This document shows, piece after piece, positions 16,570 through 25,653 of a stretch of DNA of 64,000 nt. Position 1 is the first letter of the stretch, and each line of letters opens with the position of its first letter. Below the pieces are notes generated by a model. That model did no database searches, was not told the origin of the DNA, and was given only the letters and a program-made list of their open reading frames with translations. The translations under genes and the position numbers were made by a program. This stretch comes from G963676205 sp964342525 (lineage in GTDB: Bacteria > Campylobacterota > Campylobacteria > Campylobacterales > Arcobacteraceae): contig CAYFGQ010000007.1 of the NCBI GenBank assembly GCA_964342525.1, forward strand, positions 19,573-83,572. The letters run 5' to 3'.

Positions 16570-17715
16570 TTATTTTGGAAGAGTTATTTTAAATCTTGCG
16601 CCTTTGGTATCATTAAAAATAGATATTTCACCAGATTGTTCATCTACTATTTTTTTTGCTATACTCAAGCCAATACCCAAACCAGAAGAATCTTTTGTAC
16701 TTTTAAATGGCTCGAAGATATTTTTCATTATCTGTTCATCTATACCTCCACCATTATCTTCAAATTCAATTACAATATTTTCTTTTTCATCTTTGATATG
16801 GATATTTAATTCCCTATCATCAAAGTTTTTTATTTTGATCAATTCATCTAGGGCATTATTTATCATGATAATCCATACTTGCTCTATTCTTTGTTTTTGA
16901 ACTTTGGCTTTATAGGTGTATTTATTTTTATCCATTTTCATGGTAAATTGTTCACCATTTATTTTAATATTTGAAATATGTTTAGATCTATTATAAGCCA
17001 TAATACAGGCAATAACAACAGTCTCAAATATATTTATTGATAAAAACTCTTCACTGCTATTACCCACTACTTCTTTCATGGACTCAACAATATTTATAAG
17101 CCTATTTACCCCACTATCTATTCTTGAAAACTCATCTTTTAAAAGCTTTTTCATTTTTTCATCTTCAAGATCATCCATCAAGATATCAATTATCTCAACA
17201 GAACCTTTTATATAAGTAAGAGGAGTATTTATCTCATGGGTAAGTCCCGCTGCTAACTGACCTATAGCCATATATTTCGCACTTTTAAGTAGTCTTTCTT
17301 GGTTTTCTTTTTCTTGTATCTCAAGCTTTTTTTCTAAAACTTTGGGAGAGAGAACTTTTTTTATACTAGGAAGAAGTTCTCTTATATCAAGAGGTTTCAT
17401 CACATAAGAATCAATCCCTATCTCTATGGCTTTTCGTAAGAACTTATTATCACCATATGCTGTAGTTATTATAATAGGTATATTAGGATTAAGAAGCTTT
17501 ATCTTTTCTGCCATCTCTAATCCATCCATTATAGGCATATTTATGTCTGTAATAACTAGATCAATTTTATTGGAATTATTTTTATAAAACTCTAATCCCT
17601 CTTCACCATTTTCTTTAAGAAAAATCTCATTAAAAAACTCCGATAAAGCAGCAACTATTGCTTTAGAAATAACCTCTTCATCTTCTACATATAATAAATT
17701 AAATTCACTAAACAC
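16570..17715 (-). CDS. REC-histidine kinase, paralogue 2
   Basis: The 381-residue protein has a receiver (LLYVEDEEVIS; acceptor in LVITDINMPIMDG; VMKPLD), then HisKA (IGQLAAGLTHEINTPLTYIK) and HATPase (WIIMINNALDELIK, EDNGGGIDEQI, GLGIGLSIA). The kinase cores of the two paralogues are much closer to each other than their receivers are, so they may share a phospho-target while receiving different inputs. It lies 191 nt upstream of paralogue 1 on the same strand, so each probably has its own promoter. Confidence 0.92.
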   Translation of the reverse strand: MFSEFNLLYVEDEEVISKAIVAALSEFFNEIFLKENGEEGLEFYKNNSNKIDLVITDINMPIMDGLEMAEKIKLLNPNIPIIITTAYGDNKFLRKAIEIGIDSYVMKPLDIRELLPSIKKVLSPKVLEKKLEIQEKENQERLLKSAKYMAIGQLAAGLTHEINTPLTYIKGSVEIIDILMDDLEDEKMKKLLKDEFSRIDSGVNRLINIVESMKEVVGNSSEEFLSINIFETVVIACIMAYNRSKHISNIKINGEQFTMKMDKNKYTYKAKVQKQRIEQVWIIMINNALDELIKIKNFDDRELNIHIKDEKENIVIEFEDNGGGIDEQIMKNIFEPFKSTKDSSGLGIGLSIAKKIVDEQSGEISIFNDTKGARFKITLPK

Positions 17716-17778
17716 ATAAATTCCTTACTGATGTAAAAATTATATAATAATTATATAAAATCTATTATTATCAAATAA

Positions 17779-19065
17779 CTATTTTAGATAAAATACTTCA
17801 GAAGCTATATAAAGTAAAACTATACAAAAAAAGTAGATTTTTACCAAAAATGGTAGATTTGTTTTTAATACCTCTTGTATATCCACCTTATACCGAGAAT
17901 GTAAAGTAAGATTCAATCCGGAAAAAGGTGAAGTGGATACAGTAAGCCCCCATGCCATTAAAAATGTGATAGCTACAAGGGTTTGATTAAACTCCTGCAG
18001 CATATGTCCAAAAGTTGCAATTGTAATAATAGGATGTATCCCAATTAAAGATAAGATAATAAATATAGCCAAAACTATAGAAGCAATCTTATAATCAAAA
18101 TAATCAAAAGGCAAAGTAAAGCCTATACCATTTAAGATAGAACTCACACTCACCCCAAACATACCCGCTACTAAAAATAGTGATATCTCACTTTTCATAT
18201 TTGGAAGATCTTCATTGATATGTTTTTTATATTTATTTATAGTTTTTTTGATCCCATTTTTTATGGGAAGAACTACTAAAGATAAGGCAAATGATAAAAG
18301 GGATATAAGAACTATGATCTTAATATTCTCATCAAAATAGTGAGTAAGCAATACAAAAAATGCTAAAGAAAAAGGGATGATAAGAGTTTCAAGATTTAAA
18401 GGATAGCCCTCAAAACTAGCTAAATCCTCCCTATCTTTTACCTCCAAATAAGTTAAAACAAAAGTGATAAAAGCAAGGACAAGCCCACTGATACTGATAT
18501 AAAAAAGATCCAACTTTGGAGCAAAAGTGATAGCCGCACCAAATGCCACAAAAAATGGAGACCAATAAGCATCAGAACTAAAACCACGGGTTAAAAGGAT
18601 AAGCTGTAGATTTGATAATTTTCCTGCTTTTTTATATAGTTTATCAGCCATAATTAAAAGAGCAGATACATTTATCATAGAGCCAAAAAGATGAAGACTT
18701 AAGTATGTTTTTAAAAAGCCACTTTTACCTTTTGATTTATGATTTATATTCTCTTTATTTGGATCAATAATAAGACGTAAAAAACCAACCCCAACTAAAA
18801 GCATGATAAGGTATTGATTTATAGAAAAAGCTTTAGATATATCTACAAAAAAACCATTTATATATGAGATAAAATAAAAGATCAAAGATAATAAAGAAAG
18901 TATCACTACCACTTTTTTATTTTTCAAAGATACAAAAAGCAAAATAGCACTTAACCATAAGACAAGTGAGCTACTTAGTAAAAATCTTTCATCTATAAAA
19001 TAACTATAAAGTGTAGAGATAAATGATATAAATATTAATAAACCAGAGAGTTTTTGCATGAGCAA
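17779..19065 (-). CDS. Multi-pass membrane transporter-like protein
   Basis: The 428-residue protein is very hydrophobic, with about 11-12 predicted membrane helices. Internal motifs such as RGFSSDAYWSPFFVAFGAA and SLIGIHPIITIATFGHML, with a polar STSPFSGLN stretch, recall two inverted half-repeats with re-entrant loops, as in the ion-transporter (ArsB/NhaD/SLC13-like) superfamily. I do not recognise a specific family or substrate. It is a lone gene between REC-kinase 2 and the PAS-GGDEF gene; no regulator or soluble partner is adjacent. Confidence 0.7.
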   Translation of the reverse strand: MLMQKLSGLLIFISFISTLYSYFIDERFLLSSSLVLWLSAILLFVSLKNKKVVVILSLLSLIFYFISYINGFFVDISKAFSINQYLIMLLVGVGFLRLIIDPNKENINHKSKGKSGFLKTYLSLHLFGSMINVSALLIMADKLYKKAGKLSNLQLILLTRGFSSDAYWSPFFVAFGAAITFAPKLDLFYISISGLVLAFITFVLTYLEVKDREDLASFEGYPLNLETLIIPFSLAFFVLLTHYFDENIKIIVLISLLSFALSLVVLPIKNGIKKTINKYKKHINEDLPNMKSEISLFLVAGMFGVSVSSILNGIGFTLPFDYFDYKIASIVLAIFIILSLIGIHPIITIATFGHMLQEFNQTLVAITFLMAWGLTVSTSPFSGLNLTLHSRYKVDIQEVLKTNLPFLVKIYFFCIVLLYIASEVFYLK

Positions 19066-19102
19066 TTATACTCTTAATTGTTTTAATTAAGATAAATAGC
19101 TT

Positions 19103-19981
19103 TTATTTAAACTCTACTATATTATTTGATGCTTTTTCTAGTATCTCTTCTACAGAGTATTTATCCCCTGAGAATATTTCAAATCCGATTGAAGTGGAGA
19201 TTTGATGTTTTGCCCCATCTATTGAAAACTCTTTTTTTAGATTTGTATCTATCTTTTTAATGATAGATTCCGATTCTTGTTTTGCTTGGGCATTTACGGT
19301 ACTAAGATTTTCCAATAAAACTACAAAATCATCTCCACCTATTCTAGCTAAGGTATCTGATTCACGTATGGAATTATCTATCTTTTTTACTATCTCTATA
19401 AGTATTTTATCCCCTACTATATGTCCATGTTTATCATTTAAGTCTTTAAACTCATTTAGACTTATATATAATATAGCACAATTATTATACATACGATTAC
19501 TACGTTTCATACTCTTTTCAATCTCATCTATAATAAACTGTCTATTAAATGCACCTGTTAGACTATCATGCATAGTAAGCTCTTCTAGTTCATTTTCAAG
19601 TAATTTTGTTTGAGTTATATCTGTGGAGACACCTAATATACCTACTATAGTTTTACTATTTTTGCTCTTATAGATTGGCGTTTTTTTCTCTAAATATACA
19701 TTTAGCTTTCCATCCACATCTGTGCGGGACATCTCCTCTTGTATGGTTTTACCAGCCAATACCTCAGCATCACTTTTTAAAGAACTATTTGCTCTATCAC
19801 TAGAGAAAAACTCTCTATCATCTTTTCCCACTATTGATTCACTAGTACAATCAAAGAGCTCCAAAGTAGCCCTATTGGCATAAATATATTTAGAATCTTT
19901 ATCTTTCATATAGATATAAGATGGGATATTATCCAAAGCAAATGAGAGTTTATAAAGATCATCTTTTGTATTTAAAGTCAT
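19103..19981 (-). CDS. PAS-GGDEF diguanylate cyclase
   Basis: The 292-residue soluble protein has a PAS domain (10-125; FALDNIPSYIYMKDKDSKYI, GKDDREFF, GVSTDITQTK) joined by a short coiled coil (LLENELEELTMHDSLTGAFNR) to a GGDEF domain. The active-site loop reads RIGGDDFVVLL. The GGDDF variant keeps the residues needed for c-di-GMP synthesis. No EAL domain is present and no clear RxxD inhibitory site stands before the loop. The PAS domain probably senses a small ligand or redox state. It is transcribed alone. Confidence 0.92.
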   Translation of the reverse strand: MTLNTKDDLYKLSFALDNIPSYIYMKDKDSKYIYANRATLELFDCTSESIVGKDDREFFSSDRANSSLKSDAEVLAGKTIQEEMSRTDVDGKLNVYLEKKTPIYKSKNSKTIVGILGVSTDITQTKLLENELEELTMHDSLTGAFNRQFIIDEIEKSMKRSNRMYNNCAILYISLNEFKDLNDKHGHIVGDKILIEIVKKIDNSIRESDTLARIGGDDFVVLLENLSTVNAQAKQESESIIKKIDTNLKKEFSIDGAKHQISTSIGFEIFSGDKYSVEEILEKASNNIVEFK

Positions 19982-20116
19982 AATATCCTCCTAAATCATA
20001 ATTATTAACGATAGCTAATATTTTTTAAAAAAATAATAAAAAGATTAATTAAACTGAAAGTTTTAGTAAAGTAAATTTTACGATTTTTTTTATATATACT
20101 ATTAAGTTTAGCTCCA

Positions 20117-20122
20117 TATAAT
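20117..20122 (+). promoter_or_regulatory. TATAAT -10 box of the periplasmic thioredoxin-like gene
   Basis: Consensus hexamer 31 nt before the ATG at 20153, with an AAAGG ribosome site (20140s) in the leader. Confidence 0.5.
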
Positions 20123-20152
20123 ACCGAGCATAAATCAAAGAAAAGGTAAAAA

Positions 20153-20611
20153 ATGATTAAAAAAATGTTGTTAAGTTTAATGCTACTATCTTCATTAGCA
20201 ATTGCCCAGACACTAAAAGTTGGTGATACAATTAATCCACTTAATGTAAAAGATCAATTTGATAAAAATGTTGAGATCAATTCAAAAGATTACAAAACTA
20301 TAATCTTCTCTGCTGAAAAAGATCCTGCTTCTTGGGTAAGCGAATACTTAAATGAAAAACCAAACACATATCTAGATGCAAATAGTGCAGTTGTGGTATC
20401 TGATATCTCTGGTATGCCATCTTTTGTAACAAAATGGTTTGCAATGCCAAAGTTTAAAAAATATAACTATTCATTAGCTCTTATCAAAGAAGAGACAAAA
20501 CTTTTCCCTAAAGAAGAGGAAGCACTAACAATTATCAAAATAAAAGATAATAAAATCGAATCAATCAAATTTATAAAAGATTCAAAAGCTATAGCAGGTA
20601 TTTTTAACTAA
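20153..20611 (+). CDS. Periplasmic thioredoxin-fold protein without cysteines (YtfJ-like)
   Basis: The 152-residue protein has a signal peptide (KKMLLSLMLLSSLAIAQ). The mature part reads LKVGDTINPLNVKDQFDKNVEI and later FSAEKDPASW, DISGMPSFVTKWFAMPKFKKY: the strand order of a thioredoxin/TlpA fold like YtfJ. There is no cysteine at all, so it cannot be a disulfide enzyme. Homologues in relatives are sometimes labelled FAD/FMN-containing dehydrogenase, for which I see no support. The next gene downstream is a DsbA-like protein with its own promoter. Confidence 0.7.
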   Translation: MIKKMLLSLMLLSSLAIAQTLKVGDTINPLNVKDQFDKNVEINSKDYKTIIFSAEKDPASWVSEYLNEKPNTYLDANSAVVVSDISGMPSFVTKWFAMPKFKKYNYSLALIKEETKLFPKEEEALTIIKIKDNKIESIKFIKDSKAIAGIFN

Positions 20612-20665
20612 TACCCCTATAGCAAAACCTCCTCCACACTTATCAAAATCACCAAAACATTAGAG

Positions 20666-20671
20666 TATAAT
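20666..20671 (+). promoter_or_regulatory. TATAAT -10 box of the DsbA-like gene
   Basis: Consensus hexamer 28 nt before the ATG at 20699; TTGGAG at 20688-20693 is the ribosome site. Confidence 0.5.
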
Positions 20672-20698
20672 CCTCTCTTAAAAAATATTGGAGTAAAT

Positions 20699-21346
20699 AT
20701 GAAAAATAAAAGTTTATTATTAAGCTCAGTTGTAGTTCTTCTAGCTATCTTTTTTGCGGGAGGATATTTTTATAATAAAAGCCAAAGTGAAAAATCCCAA
20801 GCTCTAGCAAAAGAGCAAGCCTTACTTTTTGAGAGACCCTATTCCGTAGTAGTGGGAGATAAAGATGCAAAGGTACAACTTGTAGAGTTTTTTGATCCAG
20901 CTTGTGAGACTTGTGCACAGTTTCATCCATATGTAAAACAGATACTTAAAAAATATGATGGAGAAGTAAAATTAGTACTTAGATATGCACCATTTCACAA
21001 AAACTCAAACCATGCTATAAAAATGCTTCTTGGAGCTAAAGAGCAAGGTAAGTTTATGGAGACTTTAGAGCTTATGTTTTATACACAAAAGTACTGGGTA
21101 CAACACCATGTAGTAAATCCAAAAATCTTATGGAAAATCTTATCAAAATCAGGTCTTTTAGATATGAAAAAACTAAGTGAAGATGTTAAAAACCCAAAAA
21201 CAGATGAAATCATAAATCAAGACCTAGCAGATGCAAAAACACTAAACCAAACAAAAACCCCAGGATATATTGTAAATGGGAAACCATTACAACAATTTGG
21301 ACTTGAGAATCTAATCAATCTTATAGATTCAGAAGTAAAAAAATAA
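20699..21346 (+). CDS. DsbA-family thiol-disulfide oxidoreductase
   Basis: The 215-residue protein has an N-terminal signal anchor (about 7-25, SLLLSSVVVLLAIFFAGGYF) and a DsbA/ScsC-type thioredoxin domain. The active site is CETC in DPACETCAQFHP (about 60-63) and the cis-proline loop is KTPGYIVNG. An inserted helical domain lies between. It should act in the periplasm or tethered to the inner membrane, forming, isomerising or reducing disulfides. No DsbB partner is adjacent. Confidence 0.9.
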   Translation: MKNKSLLLSSVVVLLAIFFAGGYFYNKSQSEKSQALAKEQALLFERPYSVVVGDKDAKVQLVEFFDPACETCAQFHPYVKQILKKYDGEVKLVLRYAPFHKNSNHAIKMLLGAKEQGKFMETLELMFYTQKYWVQHHVVNPKILWKILSKSGLLDMKKLSEDVKNPKTDEIINQDLADAKTLNQTKTPGYIVNGKPLQQFGLENLINLIDSEVKK

Positions 21347-21353
21347 ATACTCA

Positions 21354-21388
21354 AAGGGCAAAATAACTTTATTCTTTACTTTGCCCTT
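21354..21388 (+). terminator. Probable terminator after the DsbA-like gene
   Basis: Arms AAGGGCAAA and TTTGCCCTT (9 bp, perfect) with a 17-nt AT-rich loop, 8 nt after the stop codon. The T tail is short, so efficiency is uncertain. Confidence 0.5.
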
Positions 21389-21471
21389 AAATTCTACTAC
21401 ATTTTTATTACATTAAGACAAACTTGATAGAGTTTTTGATATAAATATCAAAAATAATTTGGATAAGATTA

Positions 21472-22377
21472 ATGAATAAACTAACACTACTTATAGTAGA
21501 TGATATTGAAGCAAATAGAATATCTTTAGAGTATCTACTAAAAAAGTATTATGATGATATAGATATTATTATGGCTGGAAGTGGAGAAGAAGCACTTAAA
21601 GAGACATATACTAAAGAGATAGATATTATCATCCTTGATATTCAAATGCCGGGCATGGATGGCTTTGAAGTGGCACAATTTCTTCAATCAAATCCAAAAA
21701 CAAAACATATCCCTATCATATTTTTAACAGCAGCATTTGTAAAAGAGGAGTTCCAACAAAAAGGTTTTGAATTAGGTGCTATTGATTATCTTACAAAACC
21801 TATTGATGACCTACAACTTATAAATAAATTAAGACTATATAAAGAGATCATCTTCAAAACAAAAGAGCTTGAAGAAAAAAACAAACTTCTTGAAAAACTA
21901 GTAGATACAGATAACCTTACCCAACTTTACAATAGAGTAAAACTAGATGAAACTTTAATATCAGAGACAAATAGATCAAAAAGATTTGCCTCATCTTTTG
22001 GAATTATTCTAATAGACATAGATCACTTTAAAGAAGTAAATGACACCCATGGACATCAAATGGGAGATACAGTACTAAAAGAGTTTGCACAAATCTTAAA
22101 ATCCCACTCAAGAAAAACAGATACTGTTGGAAGATGGGGTGGAGAAGAGTTTATGATAATATGCCCTGAAACTGAAATAGAAGGGATATTATCCTTAGCA
22201 AATGCTCTAAAAGAGAAAATATCCCTATACCCTTTTAGTTTAGGTGAACAAAAAACTGCCAGCTTTGGGGTAACAATATATATAAAAGATGAAAAGATCG
22301 ATACCATGATCAAAAGAGCAGATGATGCCCTTTATGAAGCAAAGAAAAATGGTAGAGATAGGGTTGAGTCTTTATAA
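21472..22377 (+). CDS. REC-GGDEF diguanylate cyclase response regulator
   Basis: The 301-residue protein of the PleD/WspR type has a receiver at 1-125 (LLIVDDIEANR; acceptor in IIILDIQMPGMDG at about D56; YLTKPID), a coiled coil, then a GGDEF domain at about 145-301 with active loop RWGGEEFMI and the end ADDALYEAKKNGRDRVES. Phosphorylation should promote dimerisation and c-di-GMP synthesis. Its receiver is close in sequence to that of the REC-kinase at 770-1930 (DIEQN/DIEAN, KKGY/KKGF..IGAI, TKPIDD), hinting at a shared donor. It ends 6 nt inside the convergent LysE gene. Confidence 0.93.
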   Translation: MNKLTLLIVDDIEANRISLEYLLKKYYDDIDIIMAGSGEEALKETYTKEIDIIILDIQMPGMDGFEVAQFLQSNPKTKHIPIIFLTAAFVKEEFQQKGFELGAIDYLTKPIDDLQLINKLRLYKEIIFKTKELEEKNKLLEKLVDTDNLTQLYNRVKLDETLISETNRSKRFASSFGIILIDIDHFKEVNDTHGHQMGDTVLKEFAQILKSHSRKTDTVGRWGGEEFMIICPETEIEGILSLANALKEKISLYPFSLGEQKTASFGVTIYIKDEKIDTMIKRADDALYEAKKNGRDRVESL

Positions 22378-23001
22378 ACTACTAAATAAAATAGAAATAC
22401 TAATGACAAGTAAAACAATACCAGAAAACTTCTCTATGATATAAGAATACTTTTCCATAAAAATCCTACTTCTAAAATTTGTTACCAAATAAACTATAAA
22501 AATATCCCAAACTAAAACAGCTAAAAACATCCAGATAACATAAAATGATTGAATAATAAATGGTGTATCATTTTGTATAGAAATAGAAAATATCGTAAAG
22601 TAAAAAATAGAATTTTTAGGATTCAAGATAGCTGATAAAAAACCCATAACAAAATATTTAGTAATCTCTTTTTTTGTATGATCTTTTTTAATTTTATCAG
22701 AAAAGAGTTCTCTTTTACTAACTCTCAAAAGTAAATATGAAATATACAAAAGATATAAAGAGCCTAGTATTTTGATGGAGCTAAAAATAAACTCATTATC
22801 TTTTATAAGAGTTATACCTAAAAGTGCTAAAAGTATATAAACTAAATTTGCTATAGCTATACCAAAAGAGGTAACAACTCCAGAAAACCTACCATATTTT
22901 GAAGAGTTTGAGAGAATCAAAAAAAAGTCAACCCCGGGACTTAAAAGTGCTACAAAATGGGCAAGAGCTAAAGCTAAAAAACCTGATAAATATATCTCCA
23001 T
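22372..23001 (-). CDS. LysE/RhtB family exporter
   Basis: The 209-residue inner membrane protein has about six helices. The family opening is ALAHFVALLSPGVDFFLILSN and the conserved middle is GFLSAILNPKNSIFYFT. The family exports amino acids such as lysine, homoserine or threonine; the substrate cannot be read. A divergent or co-transcribed regulator is not clear; the AraC gene 48 nt upstream on the same strand may be in the same unit. A second LysE family member lies at 45046-45675. Confidence 0.88.
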   Translation of the reverse strand: MEIYLSGFLALALAHFVALLSPGVDFFLILSNSSKYGRFSGVVTSFGIAIANLVYILLALLGITLIKDNEFIFSSIKILGSLYLLYISYLLLRVSKRELFSDKIKKDHTKKEITKYFVMGFLSAILNPKNSIFYFTIFSISIQNDTPFIIQSFYVIWMFLAVLVWDIFIVYLVTNFRSRIFMEKYSYIIEKFSGIVLLVISISILFSSL

Positions 23002-23048
23002 AAATATTCCTTCTTATAAAAAAAGGATTATAGGAGATTTATAAGTTT

Positions 23049-23870
23049 TTAATCTTGTACAAAATTGAGTTTATACTCTTTTGGTGTAGTTGCCACAATC
23101 TTTAAAAAGTTTCTATGGAAATGACTTTGATCGCTAAAACCACACTCTAGTGCAGTATCAACTATGGAATAGCCCTCTTTTAAAAACTCTTTTGCTTTAT
23201 TTATTTTCACATTTAGTAAATATGAATGGGGAGTTATATTTAGATTTGTTTTAAAAAGACGTATTATATAAAAAGGGTTTAGATCAAACTTTTTTGATAG
23301 TTCATCTAAGGAAATATTTTCTTGATAGTTTTCATTTAGATACTCTTTTATCTCTTCAAATCTTTCGTCTTCAATTGGCTCTTTTGATTCATTTATATAT
23401 TGACTAAAAAGTTTTGTAAAAAAATCTATAAGAGCATCCTCCTTTTCCATATAGGAGATTTCAGAAAATAGATTCTCACAAAGGATTTTAAACTCAAGGT
23501 AAAGTTTCTTATCATCTAAAATATCCTCAGGAAAAGCCTTAAAATTCTCTATATCAGATGAGATAGAGTTTTGAATACCACAACACCACTTTTCATCTAA
23601 ATACATCATATAGTATAGATTTGGTGTTTTATTTATAGGATTACAAGAGTGAATAGTATTAGCATTTACAACTGCAATCATGCCCTCATCATCTAAATCA
23701 TATTTTTTATCTTTATTTGTATAGATAGATTTTCCTTCTAGATTTATACCTATGGAGAAAGTATCGTGAAGATGTTCTTTATAGTGTTTTGTATTGTTTG
23801 AGTATCTAAGTTCTAAAAAGGGTAGTTTTTTGTGGGTGAAGATTTTTGTGAAAGTGGTTTTATTTGACAT
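23049..23870 (-). CDS. AraC family transcriptional regulator
   Basis: The 273-residue protein has an N-terminal cupin-type sensing domain (HLHDTFSIGINLEGKSIYT; NANTIHSCNP) and a C-terminal double helix-turn-helix (about 170-268: ISLDELSKKFDLNPFYIIRLF, VDTALECGFSDQSHFHRNF). It is followed by the LysE gene on the same strand, a frequent pairing for regulators of amino-acid export. It resembles the AraC protein at 47070-47867 in layout and sensor motifs. Confidence 0.9.
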   Translation of the reverse strand: MSNKTTFTKIFTHKKLPFLELRYSNNTKHYKEHLHDTFSIGINLEGKSIYTNKDKKYDLDDEGMIAVVNANTIHSCNPINKTPNLYYMMYLDEKWCCGIQNSISSDIENFKAFPEDILDDKKLYLEFKILCENLFSEISYMEKEDALIDFFTKLFSQYINESKEPIEDERFEEIKEYLNENYQENISLDELSKKFDLNPFYIIRLFKTNLNITPHSYLLNVKINKAKEFLKEGYSIVDTALECGFSDQSHFHRNFLKIVATTPKEYKLNFVQD

Positions 23871-23874
23871 ATTA

Positions 23875-23904
23875 AATAGTAAGAGCTTTTTAGCCCTTAC
23901 TATT
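23875..23904 (-). terminator. Terminator after purK-purE
   Basis: On the minus strand the arms AATAGTAAGGGCT and AGCTCTTACTATT (13 bp with one G-U pair) enclose a 4-nt loop. The hairpin begins at the purE stop codon and lies just before the AraC start. Confidence 0.65.
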
Positions 23905-24433
23905 ATTTCTTTTTAGGCATTTGAGCCAAGTATTCTTTATATTGAAGTTGATCTAGTTTTTCAATCTTAGCTTCAACCTCTTGTCTCATCTCAACTTTGA
24001 AGTTTGTCACTTTATCTTGGATCTCTTTATCACTTGATCCGATGATTTGTGCTGCTAAAATACCTGCATTTTTTGCTCCATTTATTGCTACAGTTGCAAC
24101 AGGAACTCCACCTGGCATCTGTACAATAGATAAAAGAGAATCCATACCCTCTAAGTTTGATCCTCTAACTGGTACACCAACAACAGGAAGTGCTGTGATA
24201 GCTGCTACCATACCTGGTAAATGAGCTGCTCCACCTGCACCAGCGATAACTACTTTTAAACCTCTATCCGCTGCTGTTGATGCATACTCATTTAATCTAT
24301 CAACAGTTCTATGAGCTGATACAATTGTCACTTCATACTCAATTCCAAACTTCTCACACATATCTGCTGCTGCGCTCATTACTGGAAGATCTGAATCACT
24401 CCCCATGATAATACCTACTAGTGGCTGGCTCAT
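23903..24433 (-). CDS. purE: N5-carboxyaminoimidazole ribonucleotide mutase
   Basis: The 176-residue protein is class I PurE: GSDSDLPVM at the start (carboxyl and phosphate binding), SAHRTVDR with the catalytic histidine, and AGAGGAAHLPGMVAA. It converts N5-CAIR to CAIR in purine synthesis and normally forms an octamer. Its ATG overlaps the purK stop by four bases (ATGA), a coupled two-gene operon. Length is slightly above the usual 160-170 because of a C-terminal helix. Confidence 0.97.
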   Translation of the reverse strand: MSQPLVGIIMGSDSDLPVMSAAADMCEKFGIEYEVTIVSAHRTVDRLNEYASTAADRGLKVVIAGAGGAAHLPGMVAAITALPVVGVPVRGSNLEGMDSLLSIVQMPGGVPVATVAINGAKNAGILAAQIIGSSDKEIQDKVTNFKVEMRQEVEAKIEKLDQLQYKEYLAQMPKKK

Positions 24434-25584
24434 ACTTTTTTGCTCCCTTTAATTTTTAAAATATCTTTTGCTTTCATCGCTTTTTCTAATGCTTTGTTTA
24501 TATCATCATCTAAAACTGTAACATGTCCCATTTTTCTAAATGGTTTTGTAAAACTTTTTCCATAGAAGTGGAAAGATAACTCAGGAATCTCTAAAGCATC
24601 ATGTATACCATCAATAAATGGCTCACCCTCATACCCTTGTTCACCAAGTAAGTTAATCATAACTGCTGGTGAGATAAGTTTAGTTGATCCCAATGGTAAG
24701 TTTGTAACAGCTCTAATGATCTGCTCAAACTGTGATGTGGCACAAGCTTCAACTGTATAGTGTCCAGAGTTGTGTGGTCTTGGTGCGATCTCATTCACTT
24801 GAACCTCTCCAGATTTGGTAAGGAACAGTTCAACTCCAAAGATACCAACACCATCAAGAACTTCGATAGATTTTGTAGCGATTTCAATTGATTTTTCCTC
24901 AATCTCTTTTGAGATATTTGCAGGAGCCATAACTGAATCACAGATATTTACTCTTTCATCAAATAGCATCTCAACCACAGGATAACATTTAATCTCACCC
25001 TCAATATTCCTTGCCACTATGATCGCTAACTCTTTATCTATATCAACCATCTCTTCAATAAATGATTCAGCTTCAATAGCTTTAGTCTCAACATCCTCAG
25101 CAGATTTTAATACTTGAACACCTTGTCCGTCATATCCACCAAGTTTTGCCTTTTGAACAACAGGAAAACCAAAAGATGCTAAATCCTCTTTTGATTTTAC
25201 ATCTTTATATGCTGGTACTGCAACACCCCTTTCATCTAAAAGTTTCTTTTGTTCATATTTGTTTTGGATAAGTTCCATTACATATGGAGATGGGTGGATA
25301 TTGTGTCCATGATCATATAACTCTTTTAAGATAGATGTATCAATATGCTCTAACTCAAAAGTAGTCACATGAGACTCTTGAACAATTTGTTCAAGTTTAT
25401 CTTTATCATAAAATCCACCAATGATATGTTTATCAGATACTTGTGCAGCAGGACAATTAAAAGTAGGATCTAAAATAGTTACATGAAATCCCATCTTTTT
25501 TGCTTTTTGAGACATGATCTTTCCAAGCTGTCCCCCACCAATAATTCCTAATTTTAAACCTGAATAGTTAAAATCTTTATCCAT
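24430..25584 (-). CDS. purK: N5-carboxyaminoimidazole ribonucleotide synthase
   Basis: The 384-residue ATP-grasp enzyme has the Rossmann-like start (GIIGGGQLGKIMSQKA), the ATP-binding lid QKAKLGGYDGQGV and the metal/substrate region EVQVNEIAPRPHNSGHYT. It makes N5-CAIR from AIR, bicarbonate and ATP, and hands it to PurE encoded next. A -10 box (TATAAT on the minus strand, 25628-25633) lies about 44 nt upstream of the start. Confidence 0.97.
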   Translation of the reverse strand: MDKDFNYSGLKLGIIGGGQLGKIMSQKAKKMGFHVTILDPTFNCPAAQVSDKHIIGGFYDKDKLEQIVQESHVTTFELEHIDTSILKELYDHGHNIHPSPYVMELIQNKYEQKKLLDERGVAVPAYKDVKSKEDLASFGFPVVQKAKLGGYDGQGVQVLKSAEDVETKAIEAESFIEEMVDIDKELAIIVARNIEGEIKCYPVVEMLFDERVNICDSVMAPANISKEIEEKSIEIATKSIEVLDGVGIFGVELFLTKSGEVQVNEIAPRPHNSGHYTVEACATSQFEQIIRAVTNLPLGSTKLISPAVMINLLGEQGYEGEPFIDGIHDALEIPELSFHFYGKSFTKPFRKMGHVTVLDDDINKALEKAMKAKDILKIKGSKKV

Positions 25585-25627
25585 TTATTCCCTTTAATAC
25601 AATTGTATGTAGTCCTAATATTTCGCG

Positions 25628-25633
25628 ATTATA
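25628..25633 (-). promoter_or_regulatory. -10 box of purK-purE
   Basis: TATAAT on the minus strand in the 69-nt gap between rraA-like and purK, well placed for the ATG at 25584. Confidence 0.45.
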
Positions 25634-25653
25634 TCTAAAATTTACTTGAATAC

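Noticed and set aside
20153..20611. FAD/FMN-containing dehydrogenase
   Set aside because: No flavin-binding motif; size and pattern fit a cysteine-free thioredoxin fold.
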